Positions 1 to 8,325 of a stretch of 64,000 nt of DNA are shown in pieces. Source of the DNA: Chryseobacterium gwangjuense (GTDB taxonomy: Bacteria > Bacteroidota > Bacteroidia > Flavobacteriales > Weeksellaceae); contig NZ_JAJTNP010000007.1 of assembly GCF_021311115.1 (NCBI RefSeq), forward strand, positions 124,001 through 188,000. Direction: 5' to 3'. The position numbers were made by a program, and so were the translations under genes. Below the pieces are notes generated by a model, which worked only from the letters and a program-made list of their open reading frames with translations, did no database searches and was not told where the DNA came from. Every line of letters begins with the position of its first letter. The first letter of the stretch is position 1.

Positions 1-110
1 TAAATAAAACTAAATTTTTGTGAGAAGCAAAAGGTAGAAATTCCAAGAAAAAATATTATAAATTTCATTTTTGATGAGTGTTTGTTTTAAATTTCTGCTA
101 ACATCTGCAT

Positions 111-611
111 TTAGAATTTTATGTCGTCTGTCTTGCAATAAAATTTAGGATCACAATTTGTAATTTCACAGCCTGCGAAATAATACTTCTTTTTATTTTT
201 TTTCATAAAACTTGTAGTAACTAATCCATAAAAAATAGAAAGAACATTTTTATTTGTGTTACAAATTGGGCAAGTTGAGCTTTTATTTTCTCGGTATTTA
301 CAAAATTTATTAGCAATTAGCTCCACTTTCGTATCTCCATTAATTTCGATATCAAATTCATTTTTGATATAATCATCATTTTCGATAATGTTTAGTTTAT
401 ATTTACCCTTTTCTATCTCTCCAAAATCAAATTTCCCTTCACTATCAGTTTTGGTTTTGTAAGTATTATTACTAGAAATATTAACTAATTTTAAAATAAA
501 CTGGGGCAAATATATTTTTTTAACTAATGTATCATTAATCGTTCCGCCTAATGACTGAGACCACAAACTAGTTGAAAATGTTATTAGAAAAAGTAAAACG
601 AGCTTTTTCAC
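111..611 (-). CDS. Secreted protein with carboxypeptidase-regulatory-like domain
   Basis: About 166 residues starting at a GTG codon directly followed by Lys-Lys and a hydrophobic stretch ending near WSQ, a Sec-type signal peptide, which is why I accept GTG. Residues about 20-100 read as a small beta-sandwich (TDSEGKFDFGEIEKGKYKL), the pattern of carboxypeptidase-regulatory/SdrB-like domains in Bacteroidota surface proteins. The last 60 residues are Lys- and Cys-rich with a CPIC pair and further cysteines, possibly metal-bound or disulfide-bonded after export. It lies 20 bp downstream of the DUF58 gene on the same strand and has its own promoter-like site. Function unknown; no enzymatic motif seen. 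Confidence 0.6.
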   Translation of the reverse strand: MKKLVLLFLITFSTSLWSQSLGGTINDTLVKKIYLPQFILKLVNISSNNTYKTKTDSEGKFDFGEIEKGKYKLNIIENDDYIKNEFDIEINGDTKVELIANKFCKYRENKSSTCPICNTNKNVLSIFYGLVTTSFMKKNKKKYYFAGCEITNCDPKFYCKTDDIKF

Positions 612-626
612 TTAAGTATATTTGTA

Positions 627-660
627 CAAAATTACAAAATCCCTCTCGCTTTTATCTCAA
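627..660 (-). promoter_or_regulatory. Promoter-like element for the secreted protein
   Basis: On the minus strand TAATTTTG (627-634) matches the Bacteroidota -7 consensus TAnnTTTG, with TTG at 658-660 upstream across a 23-nt spacer. Predicted transcription start is about 10 nt before the GTG start. It overlaps the 3' end of the DUF58 gene. Confidence 0.45.
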
Positions 661-1954
661 GATACTTATTGATCACATCAATATTTAAATTTTCAGGAAG
701 TGTATAGACTGAATAAATACCATATTTTCTAAGCTCCTGAATGATTAGTTTTTTCTCAAATTCAAATTTTTCAGCGACAATTTCATCATAGATCTCCTGC
801 ATATTTTCAGGATTTTTATGCATCAATGTCTGTATCTCTGAGTTTTTAAAGAATACTACAACCAGCAAATGGTTTTTAGCAATTCCACGAAGATATTTTA
901 ACTGCCTGTTCAGTCCGTCTAACGTTTCAAAGTTGGTAAATAACAAAACCAAGCTTCTTTGATTGAGAGAATATTTTACATCCTGATATAACCTGTTGAA
1001 ATCACTTTCAAAGAAATCTGTTTTAACGTTATATAAAGCTTCAGAAATTTTCTTTAGCTGTCCGGATTTATTATCTGCAGCAACTCTGTTTTCGGCTTTT
1101 TTAGAGAAAGTCATCATTCCTGCTCTATCTCCTTTTTTCAGAATGATATGTGACAAGGCCATCGTCGCATTGATCGAATAATCAAGAAGGCTTAATCCGT
1201 TAAACGGCATTTTCATCGTTCTTCCTTTATCAACCAGCATAAAAATACGTTGTGCCTTTTCATCCTGAAACTGATTCACCATCAATCTATTGGCTTTGGA
1301 AGTCGCTTTCCAGTTGATCGTTCTTACATCGTCTCCGGGAACATATTCTTTGATCTGCTCAAATTCCATGGTATGTCCCAGTTTTCGTATTTTTTTGATT
1401 CCTCCCAATAAAAATTCGTTTTGAAGCGCCATCAATTCATATTTTCTTAAATGAATAAATGAAGGATAGGAAGGAAGCATCGCATCTTTCTGAAAAGTAA
1501 ATCTTTTCGCAACTAAACCTATCGATGAAGAGACAAAAATATTTAAAGCTCCAAAACTATATTCACCTCGTTCTTTAGGCTCTAAAATGTATTCAAAAAA
1601 TGAATTCCTGCCTGCTTCAATATTTTTTTCGATCATGAAATCTCTTTTCTGAAACTGAAAAGGAATTTCATCAATCACTTTTACATGAATTTTAAACCGA
1701 TAGTTGTTTTTAATATCAATTTTCACAGGGTTTTCATCACCGTTTGACAGTTTTTCCGGCAATATTCTCTGTGATAAGACTCCTTCTTTTTTATTAAAAA
1801 CAAACAGATAATCTACCATTACCGCTAAAAAACAGATCAACAATAAAGCATGCGCAACGATCATCAGGAAAGGAAAGAAAAATGCAAAAACATAAATAAT
1901 CCCCACTCCGATGAGTGTGAAGAAAAAGCGTGTATTGATGTATAGGTTTTTCAT
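632..1954 (-). CDS. DUF58 domain-containing membrane protein
   Basis: 440 residues. Two hydrophobic helices occupy about residues 8-50, followed by a beta-rich segment and then the DUF58 core, recognised by YVPGDDVRTINWKATSKANRLMV-type spacing (a run with GDDVRTINWK near residue 210) and by a following vWA-like strand. In DUF58 proteins the vWA metal site (DxSxS) is often degenerate; here it reads VDKGRTM. MoxR AAA+ ATPases are regularly encoded beside DUF58/vWA partners and are thought to act on them as chaperones, and moxR lies just upstream here. Start ATG at 1954 is 5 nt from a repeat arm that bounds the four-helix-bundle gene. The exact cellular role is not known. Confidence 0.85.
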   Translation of the reverse strand: MKNLYINTRFFFTLIGVGIIYVFAFFFPFLMIVAHALLLICFLAVMVDYLFVFNKKEGVLSQRILPEKLSNGDENPVKIDIKNNYRFKIHVKVIDEIPFQFQKRDFMIEKNIEAGRNSFFEYILEPKERGEYSFGALNIFVSSSIGLVAKRFTFQKDAMLPSYPSFIHLRKYELMALQNEFLLGGIKKIRKLGHTMEFEQIKEYVPGDDVRTINWKATSKANRLMVNQFQDEKAQRIFMLVDKGRTMKMPFNGLSLLDYSINATMALSHIILKKGDRAGMMTFSKKAENRVAADNKSGQLKKISEALYNVKTDFFESDFNRLYQDVKYSLNQRSLVLLFTNFETLDGLNRQLKYLRGIAKNHLLVVVFFKNSEIQTLMHKNPENMQEIYDEIVAEKFEFEKKLIIQELRKYGIYSVYTLPENLNIDVINKYLEIKARGIL

Positions 1955-1959
1955 TTTTA

Positions 1960-2430
1960 AGGTTGCAGGTCTTAGATTTTAGGTTGCAGTTTTTTAGTGC
2001 TTGTTTTAAGTTTCTTTCAATGAATTAATAAGTCCGTTCAGCATTTTTGAGATTTCTATAATGTCCTGATTTAATTTTATATAATTTTCTTCTTCTAAAA
2101 ATTTAAGATTTCTGGAAATAATTAATTGAGTTTCAACTTCGGCACAACTTCCTCTCGAAATTTTTAAGAACTGAAGGTAATCCGGCTTACTTCTTCTAGA
2201 GTTTCCTTCAGCAATATTTGACGGAATCGAAACTGCTGCTCTTCTAATTTGAGATTTTAGACCAAAAGTTTCATCTTTAGGAAAAGCTTCACTTATTCTG
2301 TAAATTTCAGTTACAAAATCAATTGATTTCTGCCAAACTAAAAGCTCTTTAAAATTAGCCATACATGAAACTTTTAAACGTCGAATTGCAAAACTATAAT
2401 CTATAATCTACAACCTTTTACCTGCTACCT
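1960..2430. repeat. Inverted repeats bracketing the four-helix-bundle gene
   Basis: Left arm: AGGTTGCAGGT at 1960-1970 followed by TTAGATTTTAG at 1972-1982. Right arm, read inward on the minus strand: AGGTAGCAGGT (2430-2420) followed by GTAGATTATAG (2411-2401). The outer 11-mers match at 10 of 11 positions, the inner ones at 9 of 11. GGTTGCAG is also repeated directly at 1982-1989. The right arm overlaps the moxR stop codon and the left arm ends just before the DUF58 start, so the unit looks inserted exactly between two operon genes. Confidence 0.55.
2006..2362 (-). CDS. Four-helix-bundle protein (S23/IVP-like)
   Basis: 118 residues starting MANFKELLVWQKSIDFVTEIY and containing ETFGLKSQIRRAAVSIPSNIAEG, hallmarks of the four-helix-bundle family first named after open reading frames inside 23S rRNA intervening sequences (S23/IVP); diversity-generating retroelement Avd proteins share the fold. 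It is not a ribosomal protein. The family forms pentameric helical bundles likely to bind nucleic acid, but its role when encoded alone is unknown. It interrupts the moxR-DUF58 pair and is bracketed by inverted repeats, suggesting a small mobile or once-mobile unit. No reverse transcriptase or variable repeat is nearby. Confidence 0.85.
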   Translation of the reverse strand: MANFKELLVWQKSIDFVTEIYRISEAFPKDETFGLKSQIRRAAVSIPSNIAEGNSRRSKPDYLQFLKISRGSCAEVETQLIISRNLKFLEEENYIKLNQDIIEISKMLNGLINSLKET

Positions 2431-3460
2431 ACCTAGGAATCTCTATTCCTTCTAAAATTTGTCGAATGATCTCATCGGCAGTCAATCCTTCCATTTCTCT
2501 TTCAGGAGAAACAATAACTCTGTGTCTTAATACTGCATAGCTTGCTTCTTTGATGTCTTCCGGAGTTACAAAATCTCTTCCTCTTAATGCTGCAAAAGCT
2601 TTTGAAGCCGTCAACAACGCTAAACTCGCTCTTGGAGAAGCTCCTAAGTATAAAAACTGGTTTTCTCTGGTATTGATGATGATTTTAGCAATATATTCTA
2701 TCAACTGAGATTCTACAATGATCTCTTTTACCAGATGTTGATAATTTTTAAGCTGTTGAGCCGTAATCACACGCTCTACAACTTCTGTTTTATCTTCTTT
2801 TTTACTTTCGTGCTGATTTTTAATGATCGCTATTTCCTGCTCAAGATTCGGATATTTTACATTGATCTTGAAAAGAAAACGGTCTAACTGAGCTTCAGGA
2901 AGTCGATACGTTCCTTCATGTTCGATCGGATTTTGAGTCGCAACAACCAAGAATGGTTCATCCATTACATAGCGGGTTCCGTCCATTGTGATCTGTCTTT
3001 CCTCCATTACTTCAAAAAGAGCCGACTGTGTCTTTGCCGGTGATCTGTTGATCTCATCAATCAACACGAAGTTTGAAAAAATAGGTCCTTTTTTAAATTC
3101 AAATTCTGAATTTTTCACACTAAAAACTGAGGTTCCCAAAATATCTGAAGGCATTAAATCCGGAGTAAACTGAATTCTGCTGAAATCCACATCAATTGTT
3201 TTTGCCAGTAATTTTGCAGTAATGGTTTTCGCCACTCCCGGAACACCTTCTATAAGAACATGACCATTCGATAAAAGCGCCGCCAAAAGATGTTCGACCA
3301 TATCTTCCTGACCGACAATCACTTTAGCAATTTCAGTTTTTACTTTTTCTAAACTTGTACGAAGTTCGATCATGTCTAAGCGAGACTGAAAATTCCCTTC
3401 TTTTTTTTCAATATCTACAGAAATCTGAGTGTCTAAATTTGGGTTTTCAAAATTATCCAT
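2429..3460 (-). CDS. MoxR family AAA+ ATPase
   Basis: 343 residues. Walker A GVPGVAKT at residues 72-79, Walker B VLIDEINR at 132-139, sensor-1 region VVATQNP, and arginine finger LPEAQLDRF, all typical of the MoxR branch of AAA+ ATPases. These proteins use ATP hydrolysis to remodel or activate vWA-domain partners. The order DUF4129, DUF4350, MoxR, DUF58 on one strand makes the DUF58 protein the likely partner. The first 30 residues are a polar N-terminal extension. The stop codon lies in the inverted repeat around the four-helix-bundle gene. Family assignment is firm; substrate is unknown. Confidence 0.93.
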   Translation of the reverse strand: MDNFENPNLDTQISVDIEKKEGNFQSRLDMIELRTSLEKVKTEIAKVIVGQEDMVEHLLAALLSNGHVLIEGVPGVAKTITAKLLAKTIDVDFSRIQFTPDLMPSDILGTSVFSVKNSEFEFKKGPIFSNFVLIDEINRSPAKTQSALFEVMEERQITMDGTRYVMDEPFLVVATQNPIEHEGTYRLPEAQLDRFLFKINVKYPNLEQEIAIIKNQHESKKEDKTEVVERVITAQQLKNYQHLVKEIIVESQLIEYIAKIIINTRENQFLYLGASPRASLALLTASKAFAALRGRDFVTPEDIKEASYAVLRHRVIVSPEREMEGLTADEIIRQILEGIEIPR

Positions 3461-3474
3461 ACTATTATGTTTTT

Positions 3475-3560
3475 CAATCTAACAATGTATCAATTTAACG
3501 GTTTACCAATTGAATGGAATACGTTTTTCAATATTGTTACATTACTAGATTATTAGATTG
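3475..3560. repeat. Inverted repeat in the DUF4350-moxR spacer
   Basis: CAATCTAA at 3475-3482 is mirrored by TTAGATTG at 3553-3560, 70 bp apart, with more imperfect TAGATT and ACATT pieces between. The spacer is 100 bp in an otherwise tightly packed operon, so it may be a decayed intergenic repeat or a foldable RNA segment. Confidence 0.35.
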
Positions 3561-4724
3561 TTATATTTTAATGATTTCATCCAGCAGCTTATTCATCCTC
3601 ACAAGGTCTTCCTTCATCACACTGGAATAAGGATCCTGTCCTTTTTTGATCAGTGTAATTGCCTCAGCAATCATTTCTATAGGTTTTCCTGTTTTTAAAT
3701 AAAGTTTTTTGGCAAAATCCTCATCCAGATTCTGAGTATCTATTAAAAGATCGAGTCTTACTTTATTTAAAAAATATTGGGCTTTTTTCGCCATCATATC
3801 ATGGAAATCTCCTTCCTGAAGGTATAAATTACCAATACTTTTTACAAATTCTGCAGAGGTATTTCTCAACGGTTCTATGATTGGAACTATTCTCTGTTTT
3901 CTTTTAGCATTAAAGAAAATAAATAATACCAAGCCTCCTAAAAGTACCCACCAAGCGTATTTCAATGCAGGTTTTGATAGGATAAACCTCATAAAAAACC
4001 TAGATTCTTTCGTGTTGCTTTCTACAAACCAAAGCGTATCTCTGTCCTGAAGATAAGAAAATACATCCTGAAAATATTTTACATTTCCTTTTTTAAGCAA
4101 ATAATAATTGGTGAGGAACAACGGTTCACAATGCACATAGAAATTACCTTTTCCAAATTTCGCTTTGATAAAGTTTGCTTGATCTGAGTTATTTTTCTCT
4201 ACAGTCTTACCCAGAACCTCAACTCCGGGTTTTATGTAAGAAAAGCCTCTTCCTGAAGGGAATTTATCTAAATGGATAAAGTCTCCTTGATATTTTTTAT
4301 CGGTAAGCTTTATATAGTTTTCATCTTCGAAAGAAATCTGAGAATCATAATAACCAATGCTATCTGAAACGGGTTTAGGAAGTTGGCTTGTAATAATCAT
4401 CGCATCGGAACCTTTGGAAACCTGATCCATTATTTTTTTCCAGGATTCCATATCAATTTCGCTTTCGATGACAAGAATATTATGAGCCGGTTTATTTTTA
4501 TTCTGATTGTAAAACTCATAAGCTGAAATATCAACTTTCTTCAGTTTTCCTTTAAAAAGATCTTTGCTTTCATGGTTGAAAACGAATAGTCCGAAAGGGG
4601 ATTTTTCATCTACATCAAAATTTTTGCGCCAATCCGTAACTTCTTTTTTATTCACTTCAAGCAATGCCAATATCACCATAATAATGATGAATATCAAAGC
4701 ATATATTTTGAAAGTCTTGTTCAT
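3561..4724 (-). CDS. DUF4350 domain-containing membrane protein
   Basis: 387 residues with an N-terminal membrane helix (about 7-22) and a second helix near residue 255-275 (WWVLLGGLVLFIFF). Between them is a periplasmic or extracytoplasmic alpha/beta segment with FVFNHESKDLF and MIITSQLP, the DUF4350 pattern resembling a Rossmann-like glutamine-amidotransferase fold without obvious catalytic residues. The C-terminal 110 residues are helical and cytoplasmic. In Bacteroidota this family sits between DUF4129 and MoxR genes, as here, with a 14-bp gap to the DUF4129 gene. Its role in the MoxR system is not established. Confidence 0.8.
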   Translation of the reverse strand: MNKTFKIYALIFIIIMVILALLEVNKKEVTDWRKNFDVDEKSPFGLFVFNHESKDLFKGKLKKVDISAYEFYNQNKNKPAHNILVIESEIDMESWKKIMDQVSKGSDAMIITSQLPKPVSDSIGYYDSQISFEDENYIKLTDKKYQGDFIHLDKFPSGRGFSYIKPGVEVLGKTVEKNNSDQANFIKAKFGKGNFYVHCEPLFLTNYYLLKKGNVKYFQDVFSYLQDRDTLWFVESNTKESRFFMRFILSKPALKYAWWVLLGGLVLFIFFNAKRKQRIVPIIEPLRNTSAEFVKSIGNLYLQEGDFHDMMAKKAQYFLNKVRLDLLIDTQNLDEDFAKKLYLKTGKPIEMIAEAITLIKKGQDPYSSVMKEDLVRMNKLLDEIIKI

Positions 4725-4738
4725 TTATTCTAAATTAA

Positions 4739-5533
4739 TTACAGTTTGAAAGATTGATATTGCTGTTTAAATCTGGAATAATCTTCTTTATCGATACTGA
4801 ATTCACCATACCAAACATAATCGAAAATATAAGACAGATTTGAAAATTCATTCTTTAATAGGTTTTCTTTTAATTCTGCCACATAATCTTTATTTGTTTT
4901 TTCAGGATTCCAGACGATAATTTTACGATCACTCAGTTTTTTCAGGATAAATAAGAACTGATATCGAACTGCAGACCGATAATCTCCATTATTTTCAAAC
5001 CGGGCAATGCTTTCCGGGAAGTTGATTTCATGAATATTTTCATGAAGTTCTTTCGCTTCAATATCCAGCTTTTTATTTTTCTTGCCGAAAATAAAGCCGC
5101 CATCTTTACCCATCAAGTATCTGATGATGAAGTATAACAAAAATCCGATTAACACAATGGCAAACAAGCGTATAATCACTTCTGTAATTGTTCCGGAGCT
5201 GCTCCCACTGGTTTTTCCAAAAATACTTTCGATGATTTTGATAATTTTTCGCTGAAGCTTTTCAAAAAAAGATTCTCTGGGCTTCGAGGTAGAATAATCA
5301 AACTCATTCCCTTTGTATCTCGACTGTATATTTTCTTTAATCTTCTTTGGATAAACCGTGTTCTCCGTAACAGGCTGTTTCAATAACACAGAATCTGCAC
5401 GATTCATGCCTCTATAATGTTCCTCGCTTAACGAATCGATTGCTTCTACATCTACAACAGACGTAGGTTCGCTTTCCTGTGCAAAAGAAAACCCGGTCGT
5501 AATAAGAAGTAAAAAAAGAAGGATCTTATTCAT
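4739..5533 (-). CDS. DUF4129 domain-containing protein
   Basis: 264 residues from ATG 5533, chosen because MNKILLFLLLITTGFSFAQ is a clear signal peptide; a longer frame extends to 5596 inside the upstream gene. An extracytoplasmic polar region (about 20-115) precedes one membrane helix (IIRLFAIVLIGFLLYFIIR) and a cytoplasmic DUF4129 domain (about 195-264, with YRSAVRYQFLFILKKLSDR). DUF4129 commonly forms the C-terminal part of membrane transglutaminase-like proteins and occurs beside MoxR and DUF58 genes. It overlaps the preceding gene by 8 bp, indicating translational coupling. Function unknown beyond membership in this envelope operon. Confidence 0.82.
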   Translation of the reverse strand: MNKILLFLLLITTGFSFAQESEPTSVVDVEAIDSLSEEHYRGMNRADSVLLKQPVTENTVYPKKIKENIQSRYKGNEFDYSTSKPRESFFEKLQRKIIKIIESIFGKTSGSSSGTITEVIIRLFAIVLIGFLLYFIIRYLMGKDGGFIFGKKNKKLDIEAKELHENIHEINFPESIARFENNGDYRSAVRYQFLFILKKLSDRKIIVWNPEKTNKDYVAELKENLLKNEFSNLSYIFDYVWYGEFSIDKEDYSRFKQQYQSFKL

Positions 5534-6488
5534 TAACTCCAATCGTATCAATTTCTGCCAATTCCATTTTCTGGTGAAGATCTGTTCTGTTATCATAATA
5601 CATCAACCCTGCGTTTATATACAGTAGATTTGAAGTAAATAACGAAACCAATAATGAAATTCCGTAAAGTATAAAAAACACTATTCCGAAATTCCCACTA
5701 AGAGGATTCTGTTCAAAGTTTCCATCCGGAGCCGTAGTCGTTAATGTAGCAAAAAACATCATCATTGGTATAGCCGTAAAGATCATCGAAATAACATACA
5801 AAATGATGGAAATAATAAGAGTACTTCCCCAATATTTCCAATAAGGAGATCCTTCTCTTGCGTTTGAATAGGAGAACTGAGCTCGTATAGAATAGCTTAA
5901 GCTTTCAAAAAAACCTCGTGTAGAGTTGAAATAATCATACATTAAAAATGTGATTGCATTAAACAATGTAGGTCCTACAAAGAGCATAAGAAAAAAACCT
6001 ATAACAATAATCATCAATGCATAAGACACTCCAAAAACAATCAATGACAAAGGCATAACGATGAAAGTCATTCCCAGACATAAAATGATTATTTTTTTGA
6101 AGTTCTTTTTAAAATCTCCTAAAATATCGTCTGTTTTTATTTTGCTTTCTCCTGCTGCCAATCTTTTCAGGTAAAAAACCGGATAGAGATAATTGATAAT
6201 CATTAAAATGATAAACAGCACGAATGTGATAATCCCTACCGTTAAAAACATTCCTAAATTATCCTCAAAATAATTTTCAAGGAAATAACTCTGTCCACTA
6301 ATATTGGAACCTAAAACCTGCCCAAAAAGTTCTTTAAAACCGAAAATGAACACAACGACCATCAAGATCATAAGAAGTCCGTTCAGTAAAATATAGTTTT
6401 TGAAATAATTTTTACCGTAAAGTTTAAAGAAAGAGAAGCTATCGCTGATAAATGCTCCAAAATCTCTTTTTTTATAAAACTGCATCAT
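5526..6488 (-). CDS. Polytopic membrane protein of the MoxR operon
   Basis: 320 residues with about six hydrophobic segments (roughly 30-52, 78-102, 133-158, 160-185, 226-255, 272-300). No catalytic motif is visible. It starts with two consecutive ATG codons (6488 or 6485), overlaps the SpoIIM-like gene by 17 bp and the DUF4129 gene by 8 bp, so it is clearly co-translated with both. Similar membrane proteins of unknown function are found between SpoIIM-like and DUF4129 genes in Bacteroidota. I cannot assign a function; a structural role in the membrane complex is inference. Confidence 0.72.
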   Translation of the reverse strand: MMQFYKKRDFGAFISDSFSFFKLYGKNYFKNYILLNGLLMILMVVVFIFGFKELFGQVLGSNISGQSYFLENYFEDNLGMFLTVGIITFVLFIILMIINYLYPVFYLKRLAAGESKIKTDDILGDFKKNFKKIIILCLGMTFIVMPLSLIVFGVSYALMIIVIGFFLMLFVGPTLFNAITFLMYDYFNSTRGFFESLSYSIRAQFSYSNAREGSPYWKYWGSTLIISIILYVISMIFTAIPMMMFFATLTTTAPDGNFEQNPLSGNFGIVFFILYGISLLVSLFTSNLLYINAGLMYYDNRTDLHQKMELAEIDTIGVNE

Positions 6489-7455
6489 GTATGTTTTTAT
6501 TAATTTTTTTATTCACCATAGAAGGGTACACAAAATAGTAAAACCCGATAATTCCCAATGATCCTAAAATAATAATGATATTCAGTATCAAAGGCATTTT
6601 TAACGCGTGTCTCGTCACATATCCTTCAATAATTCCGGCACAAATGGTAAAGGGAACTGTACTCAGAAATATTTTAAAGGAATCTTTGAATCCTATTTTT
6701 AAAGAATTGAATCTGGAAAGTGTTTTCGGAAACAAAATGGAAGCTCCTAAAATCAATCCGCACATGGCCTCAACAACCATTGAAAAAATTTCAAAAACTC
6801 CGTGAAGCCAGATTCCTCTTGCACTGTCTTTCAACGCTCCGTACTCATAAAAGAAATACTGAAAAGAACCCAGCATAATACTGTTCGACAACAAAGCGAA
6901 CAAAGTTCCGACCCCGCAGAAAATTCCGTACAGATAAAGTTTGGCTCCTACTCCGATGTTATTAAAAATAATCCCGATGGTACTTCCCCATGTAGAACCG
7001 CTTTGATACACACCTACTGCATTTCCTTTTTTAATGTTTTCAACCGTCATGTTTACATAATCTTCTCCCAAAATGATATTGGCAAAATCTTTATCATAAA
7101 TGGCAGAAACTACTCCCATAGAAGTAAAAAGAATAAAAAAGAGAAAAGCATAGAGAAGATACCTTCTGTATTGAAATACTAAAAGAGGAACTTCAGTTGT
7201 AAAGAAATATATAATACGGTTTTCTTCTACTCTTTTCGTTTTATAAATCTTCTGATAAATCTGAGAAGAGAGATGATTTAAGTAAACCGTAGTGTTACTT
7301 TTGGGATAATACGTTTGTGCAAAAGAAAGATCATTGATGAGATTAATGTACAGCGAAGAAAGGTCGTCCGGATTTTTTTTTATTTTCCCCTGAATAACCT
7401 GCTCAATTCCCAACCATTTTTCTTTATTTTGTTTAATGAAATAAACCTCTCTCAT
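6472..7455 (-). CDS. SpoIIM family membrane protein
   Basis: 327 residues from ATG 7455 (MREVYFIKQNKEKW); a longer frame to 7491 would run into the divergent RDD gene. The cytoplasmic N-terminal 95 residues are helical and are followed by several membrane helices with the SpoIIM-type features NNIGVGAKLYLYGIFCGVGT and HGVFEIFSMVVEAMCGLILG. SpoIIM was named in sporulating Bacillus, where it works in septal peptidoglycan remodelling; non-sporulating bacteria carry homologues beside RDD and MoxR genes, as here. Role in this organism is unknown. First gene of the minus-strand operon; only 27 bp separate its start from the RDD gene. Confidence 0.85.
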   Translation of the reverse strand: MREVYFIKQNKEKWLGIEQVIQGKIKKNPDDLSSLYINLINDLSFAQTYYPKSNTTVYLNHLSSQIYQKIYKTKRVEENRIIYFFTTEVPLLVFQYRRYLLYAFLFFILFTSMGVVSAIYDKDFANIILGEDYVNMTVENIKKGNAVGVYQSGSTWGSTIGIIFNNIGVGAKLYLYGIFCGVGTLFALLSNSIMLGSFQYFFYEYGALKDSARGIWLHGVFEIFSMVVEAMCGLILGASILFPKTLSRFNSLKIGFKDSFKIFLSTVPFTICAGIIEGYVTRHALKMPLILNIIIILGSLGIIGFYYFVYPSMVNKKINKNIHDAVL

Positions 7456-7482
7456 AATTGTAAGGCTAAAATAATAAAAAAT

Positions 7483-8229
7483 ATGTCTCAAATTGCGATT
7501 AACACCTCACAAAATGTCAACATTAATTTTAATGTTGCAAGCGTGGGCGAAAGAATGCTAGCTTTTATCATCGACCTGCTTATAAAAATCGCTTATGTGA
7601 TCGTTATCTTTTATTTATTTTTCAATGTTCTGGATTTAGGTTACTTACTGGATGGGCTGGATCGATGGTCTCAAATGGCAATTTATATTGCTCTTACTTT
7701 TCCCGTATCCATTTATCCATTAGTCCTGGAAAGTCTTATGGAAGGGCAAACTCCCGGTAAAAAGGTGGTAAAAATAAGGGTTGTAAAAATTGATGGATAT
7801 CAGGCAAGTTTTGGAGATTATCTTATACGCTGGGTATTCAGAATTATTGACACCTTATTTGCAGGAGTCATCGGTTTGATTTCTATGATTGTTTCTAAAA
7901 ACAATCAACGTTTGGGAGACATTGCTTCAGGAACGGCAGTTATTTCATTGAAAAACAGCATCAATATTTCTCATACTATTCTGGAAAATATACATGAAGA
8001 TTATATTCCTACTTTTCCACAGGTGATTGCTTTAAGTGATAATGATATGAGAATCATTAAAGACAATTACCAAAAAGCATTAAGGATAGATGACAGACAG
8101 GTTATCAATAAGCTTTCTGAGAAAATTAAAAGCATTCTGAAGCTGGAAACAGATCCTACAATGACTGAGAGGCAATTTATAGGAATCATCATTAAAGATT
8201 ATAACTATTATACTGGGAAAGACAGTTAA
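7483..8229 (+). CDS. RDD family membrane protein
   Basis: 248 residues from ATG 7483 (MSQIAINTSQN). The RDD domain has GERMLAFIIDLLIKI at its first helix, then PGKKVVKIRVVKIDG and a helix with LIRWVFRIIDTL, the conserved Arg and Asp residues that name the family. Three to four membrane helices occupy about 20-150; the C-terminal 90 residues are cytoplasmic and helical. Divergent from the SpoIIM-like gene with a 27-bp gap, the usual RDD-SpoIIM pairing in Bacteroidota. Some RDD proteins are reported as transporters or ion antiporters, but no such role can be read from the sequence here. Confidence 0.87.
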   Translation: MSQIAINTSQNVNINFNVASVGERMLAFIIDLLIKIAYVIVIFYLFFNVLDLGYLLDGLDRWSQMAIYIALTFPVSIYPLVLESLMEGQTPGKKVVKIRVVKIDGYQASFGDYLIRWVFRIIDTLFAGVIGLISMIVSKNNQRLGDIASGTAVISLKNSINISHTILENIHEDYIPTFPQVIALSDNDMRIIKDNYQKALRIDDRQVINKLSEKIKSILKLETDPTMTERQFIGIIIKDYNYYTGKDS

Positions 8230-8230
8230 T

Positions 8231-8285
8231 GTCAATTTTGCTTCGCAAGTGAATTGTGAATTTTTAATTCGATTTTAAAATTGAC
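8231..8285. repeat. Foldback intergenic element after the RDD gene
   Basis: GTCAATTTT at 8231-8239 is the exact reverse complement of AAAATTGAC at 8277-8285. The inside holds a short hairpin, TTGC-TTC-GCAA, and GAATT/AATTC pairs. There is no strong T-tract, so it may be a REP-like element or a processed 3' end rather than a plain intrinsic terminator. Confidence 0.4.
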
Positions 8286-8325
8286 GAGTGAAACGAATTG
8301 ACCATCCCCAATTCATATTCTTTTC

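Noticed and set aside
1..110. Possible gene end at the left edge
   Set aside because: No frame with family similarity or clear stop context; AT-rich sequence only.
2006..2362. Diversity-generating retroelement accessory protein (Avd)
   Set aside because: Same fold family, but no reverse transcriptase, template repeat or variable target is nearby.
2006..2362. Ribosomal protein S23
   Set aside because: That name is a historical label for intervening-sequence proteins; this is not a ribosome component.
7315..7482. N-terminal extension of the RDD protein
   Set aside because: The extra 56 residues would overlap the SpoIIM-like gene antisense and do not resemble RDD proteins; ATG 7483 fits the family.
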